From Anaerolineales bacterium (lineage in GTDB: Bacteria > Chloroflexota > Anaerolineae > Anaerolineales > UBA4823): 35,669 nucleotides of DNA. Position 1 is the stretch's first letter. Every line of letters starts with the position of its first letter. The notes under the pieces are model-generated. The model saw nothing but the letters and a program-made list of their open reading frames with translations, had not been told where the DNA came from and ran no database searches. This document shows positions 24,001 to 32,400 of this stretch, one piece after another. The translations under genes were made by a program, and so were the position numbers. Where the stretch lies: NCBI GenBank assembly GCA_016932955.1, contig JAFGBV010000159.1, forward strand, positions 1 to 35,669. The letters run 5' to 3'.

Positions 24001-25440
24001 TTATGGGAAGTAGTATAACATTAATCTATTTGCCTGGTCGGCGGTGTTTGTCCCAGGAGCAAGTGTTTGCGCCAGCTTCAGCTCTTCGAAGGCTTTGCTG
24101 CCATCGCCGCGGTAGAGATATACCAGGCCCAGGTACAGGTGAGCAGGCGCATAGGATGGGTCGGCTTCCAGGGCGCGGCGCAGGAAGCGCTCGGCGTTCA
24201 GGAAATCCCCCAGCATGCTCAGGGTTTTACCCATCACAGCTAACGACGCCGGATCGTCTGGCGAGAGCAGGATCGCCTGCCGGGCAGCGGGCAGCGCCAT
24301 CTGCCTGATTTGGATCTGCTGGCCTAATGCAAACTCAGCCAGAAGCCGCCAGTAAAAGGGGTCTCCAGGGGCCAGCGCAATTGCCTGGTAGTATGCTTGC
24401 TGCGCGCTCGCCAGGTTGCCCTGCTCGGTCAGCGCATGGGCAATGTCCACCTGCAAGGTCGGGTTACCAGGGTTTGTTTCAGCTGCTTTTTCCCAGTAGT
24501 GCAGGGCTTGCTGGTAATCTCCCTGGCGCTGCCAGTACACTCCCATCAGCGCATTGGCTGCCAGCGAATCGGGATCCAGCACAACTGCCTGCTCCAGCTC
24601 CTGCAAGCCATCCCCGCCTTCGTCGGATCCTGCTGGCTGGTGCTGACGGGCTTCACCCAGGAAAGCCCAGGCCTCTGCATAATCGGGGCGGATTAGCGTT
24701 GCCTGCCGGAAGGCTTGCAGCGCCAGTTCCCATTCACCCTGTGCAGCCAGCGCCTGCCCGACCGACAGGTGCATATAGGCAGGTTCTTCGAAAAGGCGCG
24801 CCGTATTCACCCGCCGCGTGATTTCACGACTGACCGAAGCGTAAGCTGGCTGAAACTCCGCTGCCTGCGCCAGGTAAGCCAACGAAGACTCCGGATCAAA
24901 GGCAGCCAGCATCATTCCCAGATGGTAGAGCGTTTCAGCATCTGTGGGCTGCAAGACCACCTGGGCTTTCAGGTCTTGAATAGCAGCCTGGTAGTCGCCG
25001 TGCTGTTCATAGAACGCCGCCCGCCGCGTGTACACCTGGGCGGATACGGCATTGGTTGTCAGCGCCTGCTCCCACAGGCTGAGCGCGGTTGTTTCGTCCC
25101 CTTCAGCTAGGTATGCATCGCCCAGTGCAAGGAAATGATCTGCAGAAAGAATTCCCAAAGCCGCAGCCCGTTCGATGCAGGCGGTTGCCATCTGCAGGTC
25201 GCCTCCCTGGAGGGCTGCCTCGCCAGCCATGATCCATAAATCTACCCGCCAGGGGGTGAATTCGGCTGCCCGGATGAGCAGATGGGCGGTAGCCAGTGGT
25301 GTCCCAGCCTGCATGGCGGATTGTGCATCTTCAAGCGCCTGGTGGGTTGTATGTGGCTGTGGCGATAGCTGCAATAAGGTCGTGAGTAAAGCAGCCATTA
25401 GGATGAGTACATAAGGTCGGGACTCTTGGGAGCGCCGCAT
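24001..25440 (-). CDS. Secreted or membrane-anchored TPR protein
   Basis: A 479-aa protein. A hydrophobic N-terminal segment (about 10-27) serves as signal or anchor. The rest is a ladder of about ten tetratricopeptide repeats, for example LGDAYLAEGDETTALSLWEQA, LGMMLAAFDPE, VGQALAAQGEWELALQAFRQA and LGLVYLYRGDGSKAFEELK. The repeats fill the protein to its last residues, so it is probably a scaffold for protein contacts with no enzyme domain. It lies 29 bp upstream of the Ser/Thr kinase on the same strand, so a shared role is likely but unproven. The start at 25440 has no Shine-Dalgarno site and a TATAAT box six bases away. Confidence 0.88.
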   Translation of the reverse strand: MRRSQESRPYVLILMAALLTTLLQLSPQPHTTHQALEDAQSAMQAGTPLATAHLLIRAAEFTPWRVDLWIMAGEAALQGGDLQMATACIERAAALGILSADHFLALGDAYLAEGDETTALSLWEQALTTNAVSAQVYTRRAAFYEQHGDYQAAIQDLKAQVVLQPTDAETLYHLGMMLAAFDPESSLAYLAQAAEFQPAYASVSREITRRVNTARLFEEPAYMHLSVGQALAAQGEWELALQAFRQATLIRPDYAEAWAFLGEARQHQPAGSDEGGDGLQELEQAVVLDPDSLAANALMGVYWQRQGDYQQALHYWEKAAETNPGNPTLQVDIAHALTEQGNLASAQQAYYQAIALAPGDPFYWRLLAEFALGQQIQIRQMALPAARQAILLSPDDPASLAVMGKTLSMLGDFLNAERFLRRALEADPSYAPAHLYLGLVYLYRGDGSKAFEELKLAQTLAPGTNTADQANRLMLYYFP

Positions 25441-25446
25441 ATGGTC

Positions 25447-25477
25447 ATTATAGCCCGAATCTCATCTACGGTGTAAA
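25447..25477 (-). promoter_or_regulatory. Promoter giving a leaderless TPR-protein transcript
   Basis: On the minus strand a perfect TATAAT (25447-25452) ends six bases before the ATG at 25440. TTTACA (25472-25477) lies 19 bp further up, a good -35 hexamer at slightly long spacing. The expected transcript start is at the start codon. Confidence 0.5.
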
Positions 25478-25491
25478 GTGTCTGCCGGGGT

Positions 25492-25505
25492 GTACCAAAA
25501 GGTAC
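25492..25505. promoter_or_regulatory. Candidate operator: GTACC-AAAA-GGTAC
   Basis: A perfect 5-4-5 inverted repeat in the divergent region between the TPR gene and the acyl-CoA dehydrogenase gene, upstream of both -10 boxes. Its position suits a dimeric regulator. Short palindromes also arise by chance. Confidence 0.25.
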
Positions 25506-25540
25506 TAAATCCAACAACTTTTGAGTGCTCCCTGCTGGGG

Positions 25541-25546
25541 TATAAT
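25541..25546 (+). promoter_or_regulatory. -10 box of the acyl-CoA dehydrogenase gene
   Basis: A perfect TATAAT with no convincing -35 box at 16-18 bp. It is followed by AAAAGGAGAAAC and the ATG at 25569, giving a normal leader with a Shine-Dalgarno site, unlike the divergent TPR gene. Confidence 0.5.
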
Positions 25547-25568
25547 TTTCCCCAAAAGGAGAAACAAC

Positions 25569-26783
25569 ATGGATTTCCGTCTCAGCGAAGAACACCGTAT
25601 GGTTCAACGCATGGTGCGCGATTTTATTCAGAAAGAAGTAGTTCCGCAGATCAAAGAGTACGATCGCGCCCAGGGCATGCCACCCTCCATTTATGAGCGC
25701 CTGGCGCAACTGGGTATCCTGGGGATATGCATCCCGGTGCGCTATGGTGGGCAAGGGATGGATTACATCTCCTTGGGGTTGGTCTGTGAAGAATTGGAAG
25801 TGGGTGATACTGCGCTGCGCGTGATTATGTCTGTACACATGGGGCTGAATAGCATGGGTCTCTTGCAATGGGGCACGGAGGAGCAGAAACAGCGCTTCCT
25901 GGTGCCTCAGGCAAAAGGTGAGAAGCTTGCCTGCTTCGGGCTCACCGAGCCAGGCGCTGGGTCGGATGTGGCAGCCATCACCAGCACCGCCAGAAGGGAA
26001 GGCAATGAATACATCCTCAACGGCGAAAAAACCTGGATCTCTTTGGCAAGCAAAGCTCACCATGTGCTTTGGGTGGGACGCACCAATCCGCAGGCTCTTG
26101 ACCCCCACGATGGGCTTTCGGCTTTCCTGGTCGAGCTAAATCGCCCTGGTGTTACTGTGGGCGACCTGCACGGGAAATTGGGCGTCCGCGCCGGATCGAC
26201 TGGGTGGATTAATTTCCAGGATGTGCGCGTAACGGCAGATCAGCGCATTGGCGAAGAGGGCGAAGGCTTCAAGATTGCCATGTCTTGCCTGGATAACGGG
26301 CGTTATACCGTCGCCGCTGGGGCGACCGGCCTGATCCGCGCCAGCCTGGAGGCAAGCGTGCGATATGCCAAAGAACGAGTTGCCTTTGGACGTGAGATCG
26401 GAAAATTACAGCTCATTCAGCAAAAGATCGCCCGCATGGTGCAATCTTATGAGATGGCGCGCCTGCTCTACTTGCGGGCAGGGTGGATGAAGAACGAGGG
26501 ATTGCGCAACACCCGCGAGACCTCGCTTTGCAAATGGTTTGCCACCGATGCCTCGTTTGATGCTGCTTCCGAGGCGATCCAGGTGCATGGGGCTTACGGC
26601 TACAGCGATGAGTATGACGTCGAGCGCTACCTGCGCAATGCCCGCGGGGCTGTGATCTACGAGGGCACCAGCGAGATTCACCAGTTGCTGCAGGCTGGTT
26701 ATGCCCTTGGCTATCGTCAGGATGCCCCCCTGCGCTGCGAGTTACCGGCTTTTGATCCGGAATTTTGGCAATCAGGAGCATAA
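25569..26783 (+). CDS. Acyl-CoA dehydrogenase
   Basis: A 404-aa FAD flavoenzyme of beta-oxidation or amino-acid breakdown. The N-terminal helical domain starts MDFRLSEEHRMVQRMVRDF. The FAD/substrate signature CFGLTEPGAGSDVAAI is near residue 125, and RVAFGREIGKLQ and QVHGAYGYS follow. The C-terminal IYEGTSEIHQL holds the Glu used as catalytic base in short- and medium-chain members. The exact chain-length class cannot be told by eye. The start at 25569 follows AAAAGGAG; an upstream in-frame start at 25521 would place translation before the -10 box. It appears to be its own transcript, divergent from the TPR gene, and is followed by the panB remnant after 95 bp. Confidence 0.94.
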   Translation: MDFRLSEEHRMVQRMVRDFIQKEVVPQIKEYDRAQGMPPSIYERLAQLGILGICIPVRYGGQGMDYISLGLVCEELEVGDTALRVIMSVHMGLNSMGLLQWGTEEQKQRFLVPQAKGEKLACFGLTEPGAGSDVAAITSTARREGNEYILNGEKTWISLASKAHHVLWVGRTNPQALDPHDGLSAFLVELNRPGVTVGDLHGKLGVRAGSTGWINFQDVRVTADQRIGEEGEGFKIAMSCLDNGRYTVAAGATGLIRASLEASVRYAKERVAFGREIGKLQLIQQKIARMVQSYEMARLLYLRAGWMKNEGLRNTRETSLCKWFATDASFDAASEAIQVHGAYGYSDEYDVERYLRNARGAVIYEGTSEIHQLLQAGYALGYRQDAPLRCELPAFDPEFWQSGA

Positions 26784-26878
26784 TCAGCCATGTCACCTGG
26801 AGCCTGAGCGCCCGGGATGACCGCTTATAAAACCGGATCTCTACAATTCAAATTGGCCCCTACCAGGAGGAGGGTACC

Positions 26879-27240
26879 ATGTCTGCGGTGAATAATTCCC
26901 CCAAAAAGATTACAACGCGCACATTGTGCGAGATCAAAGCCCGCGGTGAGCAGATTGCGATGCTCACCGCATATGATTACCAGACAGCACGCATTGCCGA
27001 TCAGGCTGGGATCGACGCAATCCTTGTGGGTGATTCGCTGAGTATGCCTTTTCTCTCCTAGATGAGTCACCTTGGGCTCACCCCGCAGTCGGTACATCAG
27101 TTGGGCGGCTTCAAGGCGCAGGGTCGCAGCGCAGACGTCGCCCGCCGCCTGCTGGAAGATGCTGGCGCAGCGCTGCGGGTCATCGGTAATATGATTTTCC
27201 GTGACAATGCTTGGCGGGTTGGCTATTTTATGGTGAAAGG
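26879..27240 (+). pseudogene. panB: Decayed panB (ketopantoate hydroxymethyltransferase)
   Basis: The first 57 codons are a good PanB N-terminus after a strong GGAGGAGGG site: [19 protein letters not shown] and ILVGDSL. The sequence then jumps to MPFLS, ends at TAG (27059-27061), and continues in the same frame with [22 protein letters not shown] and a LLEDA helix, another PanB hallmark. Compared with a normal enzyme of about 265 aa, pieces before and after PFLS (about 26 and 45 residues) and the whole C-terminal third are missing. The frame runs on with unrelated codons to 27265, over the coaX start. It should be inactive. PanB makes ketopantoate for CoA, so its place next to coaX is a relic of a pantothenate/CoA operon. 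Confidence 0.85.
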
Positions 27241-27248
27241 AGTGAACG

Positions 27249-28013
27249 ATGCTACTAGCAATTGATATTGGCAACACCAACATAACCCTGGGTCTGTACG
27301 ATGGCGAGACCCTTGGACCTCGCTGGAGGCTTGCGACCGCCCACGAGCGCATGGTGGATGAATACGGTTTGCAGCTGATTGGCTTGCTGGCCCATGCCGA
27401 GCGCGCTCCGCACGACCTGCATGGGATTTGCCTGGCTTCGGTTGTTCCTCCCCTCACGGGTACGCTCATTTCTGCCTGCGCTCAGTACCTCAGTCTTGAG
27501 CCACTTGTGGTGGACGCTGGCGTCAAGACTGGCGTGCGGGTGCGCTACGAGGATCCGCGCGCGGTGGGAGCAGACCGCATTGTAGATGCTGCGGCTGTGC
27601 AACACCTGTATGGGGGGCCGGCTTGCGTGGTTGATTTTGGCACAGCCACCACTTTCGATGCGATCTCAGCCGATGGCGATTACCTGGGTGGCGCAATTGC
27701 TCCCGGGATCGGTATCGCTGCGGAGGCATTGTTCCTGCGCACTGCCAAGCTGCCTCGCGTTGATCTGAAGCGCCCCCCTTCGCCCATCGGGCGCAATACA
27801 ATCCATTCGATGCAGTCTGGACTGTTATTTGGCTATGTTGGGTTGGTAGAAGGAATGGTGGCTCGCTTTCGTACTGAGCTGGGCGCGGGGATGAAAGTGA
27901 TTGCTACGGGAGGCTTGGCTGAGATTGTAGCCCGTGAGACGGATGTCATGCACATCATTGCTCCCTGGCTTACCTTGGATGGACTGCGACTTATATGGGA
28001 AATGAACCAATGA
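27249..28013 (+). CDS. coaX: Type III pantothenate kinase
   Basis: A 254-aa enzyme catalysing the first step of CoA synthesis from pantothenate; the type III class needs a monovalent cation and resists CoA feedback. ASKHA-fold motifs are complete: DIGNTN at the N-terminus, [29 protein letters not shown] and a late IATGGLAE. The ATG at 27249 follows AAAGGAG, a site that lies inside the decayed panB frame, so coaX translation was probably coupled to panB and remains independent enough to survive its loss. The stop is one base before the TATAAT used by tsaC. Confidence 0.96.
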   Translation: MLLAIDIGNTNITLGLYDGETLGPRWRLATAHERMVDEYGLQLIGLLAHAERAPHDLHGICLASVVPPLTGTLISACAQYLSLEPLVVDAGVKTGVRVRYEDPRAVGADRIVDAAAVQHLYGGPACVVDFGTATTFDAISADGDYLGGAIAPGIGIAAEALFLRTAKLPRVDLKRPPSPIGRNTIHSMQSGLLFGYVGLVEGMVARFRTELGAGMKVIATGGLAEIVARETDVMHIIAPWLTLDGLRLIWEMNQ

Positions 28014-28019
28014 TATAAT
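28014..28019 (+). promoter_or_regulatory. -10 box of tsaC, short leader
   Basis: A perfect TATAAT begins right after the coaX stop codon; the tsaC ATG is 16 bases further on. The predicted leader is about 10 bases with no Shine-Dalgarno site. No good -35 is seen, so it may only supplement readthrough from coaX. Confidence 0.4.
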
Positions 28020-28035
28020 ATCATTTGTCGCCCAT

Positions 28036-28659
28036 ATGAAGACTGAAATCCTTCGCGCTGATCATCCCGTAAACATCCAACATGCCATCGATATCCTTCG
28101 CAATGGTGGGATAGTAGCCTTTCCGACTGATACCGTTTACGGTCTGGCGGTTTTACCCTTTCAGGAAGAAGTGGTCGAGCGCCTCTATTCAGCCAAAGGC
28201 CGCAACAGCGCCCGGGCGATCGCCATTCTGATTGGTAACGTAGCAGACCTGCCCAGGCTGGCATCGGTGATCGATCAACGTACAGAATGTCTGGCGAGGA
28301 ATTTTTGGCCTGGCCCTCTCACACTTATCCTCCCGGGCATCCCATCACTGCCGCGGGCGCTTTCGCAGAATGGCACCATAGGCGTGCGCATGCCCGACCA
28401 TCCCGTTGCCATGGCATTGCTGCAAAAGATTGGCCCCCTTGCGGTTACTTCAGCCAACCTTTCGGGCGGTGATAACACCAACAGCGCACGTGAGGTGATG
28501 GCGCAGATGAAAGGGCGTATTCACCTGGTCCTGGATGGGGGGATGGTATCGGGTGGCGTGCCATCGACCGTGGTGGACTGCACCGGTCCCGAGTTGGTTG
28601 TGGTACGGGAAGGGCCAATTCAATTGGAAGCTATTCAGTCAGCTCTTGTAGCGCAGTGA
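28036..28659 (+). CDS. tsaC: Threonylcarbamoyl-AMP synthase
   Basis: A 207-aa YrdC/Sua5-domain protein that makes threonylcarbamoyl-AMP from threonine, bicarbonate and ATP, the first step of the t6A37 tRNA modification. Hallmarks: VAFPTDTVYGL, a K-R pair in SAKGRNSARAIAILI, FWPGPLTLIL, TIGVRMPDHP and VTSANLSGG. The length fits the short TsaC/YwlC form without the extra Sua5 C-terminal domain. It is transcribed in the coaX direction and converges on the histidine kinase 18 bp away without a visible terminator. The partner tsaD lies about 2.6 kb to the right on the other strand. Confidence 0.95.
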   Translation: MKTEILRADHPVNIQHAIDILRNGGIVAFPTDTVYGLAVLPFQEEVVERLYSAKGRNSARAIAILIGNVADLPRLASVIDQRTECLARNFWPGPLTLILPGIPSLPRALSQNGTIGVRMPDHPVAMALLQKIGPLAVTSANLSGGDNTNSAREVMAQMKGRIHLVLDGGMVSGGVPSTVVDCTGPELVVVREGPIQLEAIQSALVAQ

Positions 28660-28677
28660 TCCTCGACTGATCCTGCC

Positions 28678-30933
28678 CTAGCTTTGTTCCTGGTAGTGCA
28701 AGGGAAGAACCACATGGAACTGGCTGCCGGGGCAGGTTGCTTCGTCATGACCGGAGCTTTCAACCCAGATCTTGCCCCGGTGCGCCTCCACAATTCCTCT
28801 GGCAATTGCTAACCCCAGCCCAGGCCCAGAGCCTTTGAATTTGGTTCTCCCAGTGGAGTGTAATGCCACTTCACCGGTCTGGTAGAACTTGGTAAAGATG
28901 AGGTCTGCGTATTCGGGATTGATCCCGATGCCCGTGTCGGAAACGATGATCTCCACACCACCTTCTGCCATGTCCATTTGCCCTGCAGAAACGTTAAGCC
29001 CGGTGATCGTGATCTTGCCGCCATCCGGTGTATATTTGATCGCATTGACGATTAGTTGATAGAAAACCTTGCGTAACGCCTCGATGTCTGCGTTGATCTT
29101 CGGCAAATCGCTCAGGTTTTCTATTTCCAGAGTCAGGTTTCTCTCTTTGCAAGACTCTCTCAGGCCATCCGTGATTAGTTTGATCAAGGCGATAAGTGAT
29201 ACAGGCTCCGTTTTCAATTCCAGTGCTCGCGTGTCGATATTTGCCATATCCAGCATGCTGCTGATGATTTCGTGCAGGCGCATAATTCCAGAATATATGC
29301 CTTTGACCAGCTTGGCGTGGAAAGGATTTCCCGTGACCACTGGGTCTTCTAAGAGCATCTCATTATAGCCCCGCATCACGGTTAATGGCGTACGCAGCTC
29401 ATGTGAGGCAATGCTGATAAAGTCAGATTTGGTGCGATCCAGGTTCTCCAACTGGGTGTTCACCGTCTGCAGATGGCGATTGGCTTGTTCCATGGCGGAA
29501 TAGGCGCGGCGGAAATCGTTGTTCAGTCGCATCAGGCTCTCAACCATGTGCGCGTTCTGCAGGGCAACGGCGGTCTGGTCAGCCAGGATACTGAGCAGGA
29601 TCAAATCATCCTCAAAGTATGGCAGCCCTGAGAGCTTTGGCCCTAGCACGATCAATCCCATCCAATCCTCTTTGGTGTAGATGGGCACATAAACATCTGC
29701 CCCCAGGCGCTCCAGCCAGCTCAACTCTTCCTGTGCAATATTCTGAAAGCGTTCCTCAAGCTGGATATCGCTTTGAAACAGATAGCGGCGCTCTTTGAGG
29801 AAATATTCAGCCAGAACCCCTTTTGCTGAGAGCAGCCCGGACTCTGGCGGCTCATCGCCAATGCCTCTGGAGCCGTGCAGCCTGTAACGGCTGACTCCTT
29901 CATCAACTTCGAATTCGACCAGGAAGAGGTGACCGCTCTCTATCTGGATTGCTTCGCTGATCAGCCCTATTGCCACAGTGGTGAGTAGCTCCGGATCCAG
30001 GATGCTGCTGACGCTCTGGCTGTATTCGCGCAGCACGCGGTTGGTCTGAAGATCGCGCCGCGGCACCAGGCGTTCCACTACACGCTCAGAGGCCAGCCAA
30101 AGAGGTGTCAGCATAGCTGCCAGGAACAAGGATAAGCCAGCGCCGACCAGTGTTGGGTTATACTCCTCAGCGCTCTCAATCAGCGGTGCAGCGATGAACA
30201 GCCCAATCAGCAGCACGATCCCGGTGAGGATGGTCATCACCAGGTATTTGATTGCTTGGCGCTCCATCTGGCGGATATCTGGCATGTATGGACGGATCAC
30301 CACAGTTGCCGCCAGCAACACTGCTGGCAGGCGCAGCGCGCAGGCAGGGGTATCCAGACTGAAGAAGCTCAGGATGTCACCAGCGATCAGAATCCCCAGA
30401 GCCAGGTTCCAGTAATTTGCGCGGTTTTTTATCAGCGGGGGCACCTTCCCCCGCGTTGCCTTGAGAGACAGGAGCACCGCTTTGCCCATGAAGGCAGCCC
30501 ACCCTGTGATCAGCAAGGTTGTCGAGATGCTCTGCAGGGTAATTACCCACGATTGACCCTTGATCACATTCTCGGGCAGGTTGAGCAAGTTGGCATCCAA
30601 GATCGTGTAGCCGGCAATCCACACAATTCCGCCTATGATCCAGGGGAGGCCCAATTTCCCGCTTCGCAGCAGCGCCTGGGTCAGGAAAGCGAAAGTCAGG
30701 CTCAGCAGCGCAATCCCGTAAAGCGGGTAGCGGCTGTTGAACGCGCTTGCCAAAAGCCGGAGATTCCCCAAAGCCAGGAGGATACCCGCAGCGATGAGAA
30801 GACCCAGGTATGCCAATAGTAGGCGCGTGGTGCTTGCCTTGAGGGCGCATTTCCTCAAGACCAGGAAGAAAATCAGCAGGTAGAGAAGACTGCAAAGGCT
30901 GGGCACGATGGCCAATGGTAGGTGTGCGCTCAT
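28678..30933 (-). CDS. Membrane-bound histidine kinase with GAF domain
   Basis: A 751-aa sensor kinase. Seven or eight hydrophobic helices fill residues 1 to about 285. A GAF domain (about 310-465) includes DVYVPIYTKEDWMGLIVLGPK. A short coiled coil leads to HisKA with the phospho-accepting His511 (ASHELRTPLTVMRGYNEML) and a HATPase domain (N box QLIVNAIKYTPDGG, DTGIGI, and GSGPGLGLAIARG). All catalytic boxes are intact. No response regulator gene is in the window, so it is an orphan here. The ATG at 30933 lies within ATGA shared with the stop of an older kinase remnant and has no good Shine-Dalgarno site, which fits former translational coupling. Confidence 0.93.
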   Translation of the reverse strand: MSAHLPLAIVPSLCSLLYLLIFFLVLRKCALKASTTRLLLAYLGLLIAAGILLALGNLRLLASAFNSRYPLYGIALLSLTFAFLTQALLRSGKLGLPWIIGGIVWIAGYTILDANLLNLPENVIKGQSWVITLQSISTTLLITGWAAFMGKAVLLSLKATRGKVPPLIKNRANYWNLALGILIAGDILSFFSLDTPACALRLPAVLLAATVVIRPYMPDIRQMERQAIKYLVMTILTGIVLLIGLFIAAPLIESAEEYNPTLVGAGLSLFLAAMLTPLWLASERVVERLVPRRDLQTNRVLREYSQSVSSILDPELLTTVAIGLISEAIQIESGHLFLVEFEVDEGVSRYRLHGSRGIGDEPPESGLLSAKGVLAEYFLKERRYLFQSDIQLEERFQNIAQEELSWLERLGADVYVPIYTKEDWMGLIVLGPKLSGLPYFEDDLILLSILADQTAVALQNAHMVESLMRLNNDFRRAYSAMEQANRHLQTVNTQLENLDRTKSDFISIASHELRTPLTVMRGYNEMLLEDPVVTGNPFHAKLVKGIYSGIMRLHEIISSMLDMANIDTRALELKTEPVSLIALIKLITDGLRESCKERNLTLEIENLSDLPKINADIEALRKVFYQLIVNAIKYTPDGGKITITGLNVSAGQMDMAEGGVEIIVSDTGIGINPEYADLIFTKFYQTGEVALHSTGRTKFKGSGPGLGLAIARGIVEAHRGKIWVESSGHDEATCPGSQFHVVLPLHYQEQS

Positions 30934-31249
30934 GGTATCTCTTGCTTTTCCTGCTGGCGGAGGCGCAGTACCACATGGAACTGCCTGCCAGGGTATCTGG
31001 TTTCATCGTGGCCTGGGCTGCTTGCCCATAGGCATCCACCGTGCAACTCCACGATCCCACGTGAAATTGCTAATCCAAACCCAGGCCACCTTCTGGCAAA
31101 TCGTATTTGCCTACTAGGAGGGGGTGCCCGTGAATATTGATGGCACCGCCATCAGGAGTGTATTTTATCGCGTTTACGATCAATTGGGAGAATACTTCGC
31201 GCACTACCTCCGGGTCTGCCATCACTGCTGGTAGCCATGGGTTTTTTGG
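30930..31249 (-). pseudogene. Remnant of a second histidine kinase (C-terminal HATPase end)
   Basis: Reading the minus strand between tsaD and the intact kinase gives NPWLPAVMADPEVVREVF, then QLIVNAIKYTPDGG (14 residues identical to the intact kinase), then after a jump and a frame change PGFGLAISRGIVELHGG, SSPGHDETRYPGRQFHVVL and a TGA stop at 30930-30932. The intact kinase ends SGHDEATCPGSQFHVVLPL, clearly related. The D-box segment is deleted, and everything upstream of the N box is gone, cut off a few bases from the tsaD stop. This is the 3' end of a tandem paralogue. Its stop overlaps the start codon of the surviving copy. Confidence 0.9.
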
Positions 31250-31250
31250 A

Positions 31251-32384
31251 TCAGGGGATTATCGTAGAAAGTTTAGCCGAGCTTCCGATTTCGGAAAGAG
31301 GCCAGTTCGGGAGCACATCCATATCCATCGTGTCGCGCTGCCCCTGCAGATAGCGGTAAGTTCCGGCGGCGGCGATCATCGCTGCGTTGTCTGTGCACAG
31401 CCAGATCGGTGGGATGTAAACGGGGACCGTTGCCCGCATCTGGATCGACTCGCGCAGCGCCTGGTTGGCTGAAACACCTCCCGCCACCAGGATCCCCTGA
31501 GCCTGGAAGCGTTGCACGGCATGGATGGTTTTACTTACCAGCACATCTACCACTGCCGCCTGAAAGCTGGCTGCCAGATCGGCGGTGGGCAAGGGATTTG
31601 CCACCTCTTCCAACCGGCGCACCTCGCGCAGCACTGCGGTCTTCAATCCGCTGAAGGAGAAATCGAAGCGATTCTCACGTTCGCCGCGATGGTCTCTATC
31701 CCCTCCTTCTTGCAGCAGTGCGCGTGGGAAGTTGAACGCCAGTGGGTTTCCTCCTTCTGCGGCGCGTTGGATCACTGGACCGCCGGGGTAGCCCAGGTTC
31801 AGTAAGCGGGCGACTTTGTCAAAGGCTTCGCCTGCAGCATCATCCAGCGTGGCGCCCAGGCTTTGGTATTGCAGGTGGTCGGTCATCAGCACCAGCTCTG
31901 TGTGCCCGCCGGAGACGATCAGCGCTACCAGGGGGAACTGCAGCGTGGGGGAAGCCTCGCCATCTGCGGGGTGCAACCAGGCGGAGTACAGGTGCGCCTC
32001 CAGGTGGTTGATTCCCAGCAGCGGCAACCCGCTGCCCAGGGCCAGCCCTTTGGCGGTGTTCATTCCCACCACCAGAGACCCTGGCAGCCCAGGCCCGCGC
32101 GTGACGGCGATGGCATCCACATCGCTGAGCTTTAGGTATGCTTGCTGGAGAGCCTGCTCAATGATGGGGTAGATGGCGAGGATGTGCTGCCGTGAGGCCA
32201 CCTCTGGAAAAATTCCGCCAAATTGTGCGTGCAGATCAACCTGCGAGGCAACAACGTTTGAGAGGATCACCCGCCCATTCTCAACCACTGCGGCTGCCGT
32301 CTCATCGCAGGAGGTTTCGACGCCGAGGATACGCACCGTGGGCGGTGCAGGTTGAGTTACGGGGGCAGAAGGGGCGCCAGGCAT
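31251..32384 (-). CDS. tsaD: tRNA threonylcarbamoyltransferase, TsaD (Kae1) subunit
   Basis: A 377-aa ASKHA-fold protein that transfers the threonylcarbamoyl group to A37 of tRNA together with TsaB and TsaE (neither is in the window). Hallmarks: LGVETSCDETAAA, HLEAHLYSAW (the metal His pair region), IVSGGHTEL, GEAFDKVARLL and the late CTDNAAMIAAAG. The start is placed at ATG 32384, giving a 16-residue Pro-rich extension before VRILGVETS. A GTG at Val17 is an alternative start; neither has a Shine-Dalgarno site. It follows the M24 peptidase by 16 bp. Its stop abuts the kinase remnant, so the last few residues (SSAKLSTIIP) may have been reshaped by that junction. Confidence 0.95.
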   Translation of the reverse strand: MPGAPSAPVTQPAPPTVRILGVETSCDETAAAVVENGRVILSNVVASQVDLHAQFGGIFPEVASRQHILAIYPIIEQALQQAYLKLSDVDAIAVTRGPGLPGSLVVGMNTAKGLALGSGLPLLGINHLEAHLYSAWLHPADGEASPTLQFPLVALIVSGGHTELVLMTDHLQYQSLGATLDDAAGEAFDKVARLLNLGYPGGPVIQRAAEGGNPLAFNFPRALLQEGGDRDHRGERENRFDFSFSGLKTAVLREVRRLEEVANPLPTADLAASFQAAVVDVLVSKTIHAVQRFQAQGILVAGGVSANQALRESIQMRATVPVYIPPIWLCTDNAAMIAAAGTYRYLQGQRDTMDMDVLPNWPLSEIGSSAKLSTIIP

Positions 32385-32400
32385 AGGAGCGTTGGGTTGA

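Noticed and set aside
27059..27061. TAG in panB read as pyrrolysine or readthrough
   Set aside because: Large conserved segments on both sides of the codon and the whole C-terminus are missing, so recoding would not restore an enzyme.
30930..30932. TGA at the end of the kinase remnant as a selenocysteine codon, prompted by selA nearby
   Set aside because: It sits at the natural C-terminus of the family and is followed by the start of the next gene; no other candidate Sec codon was seen.
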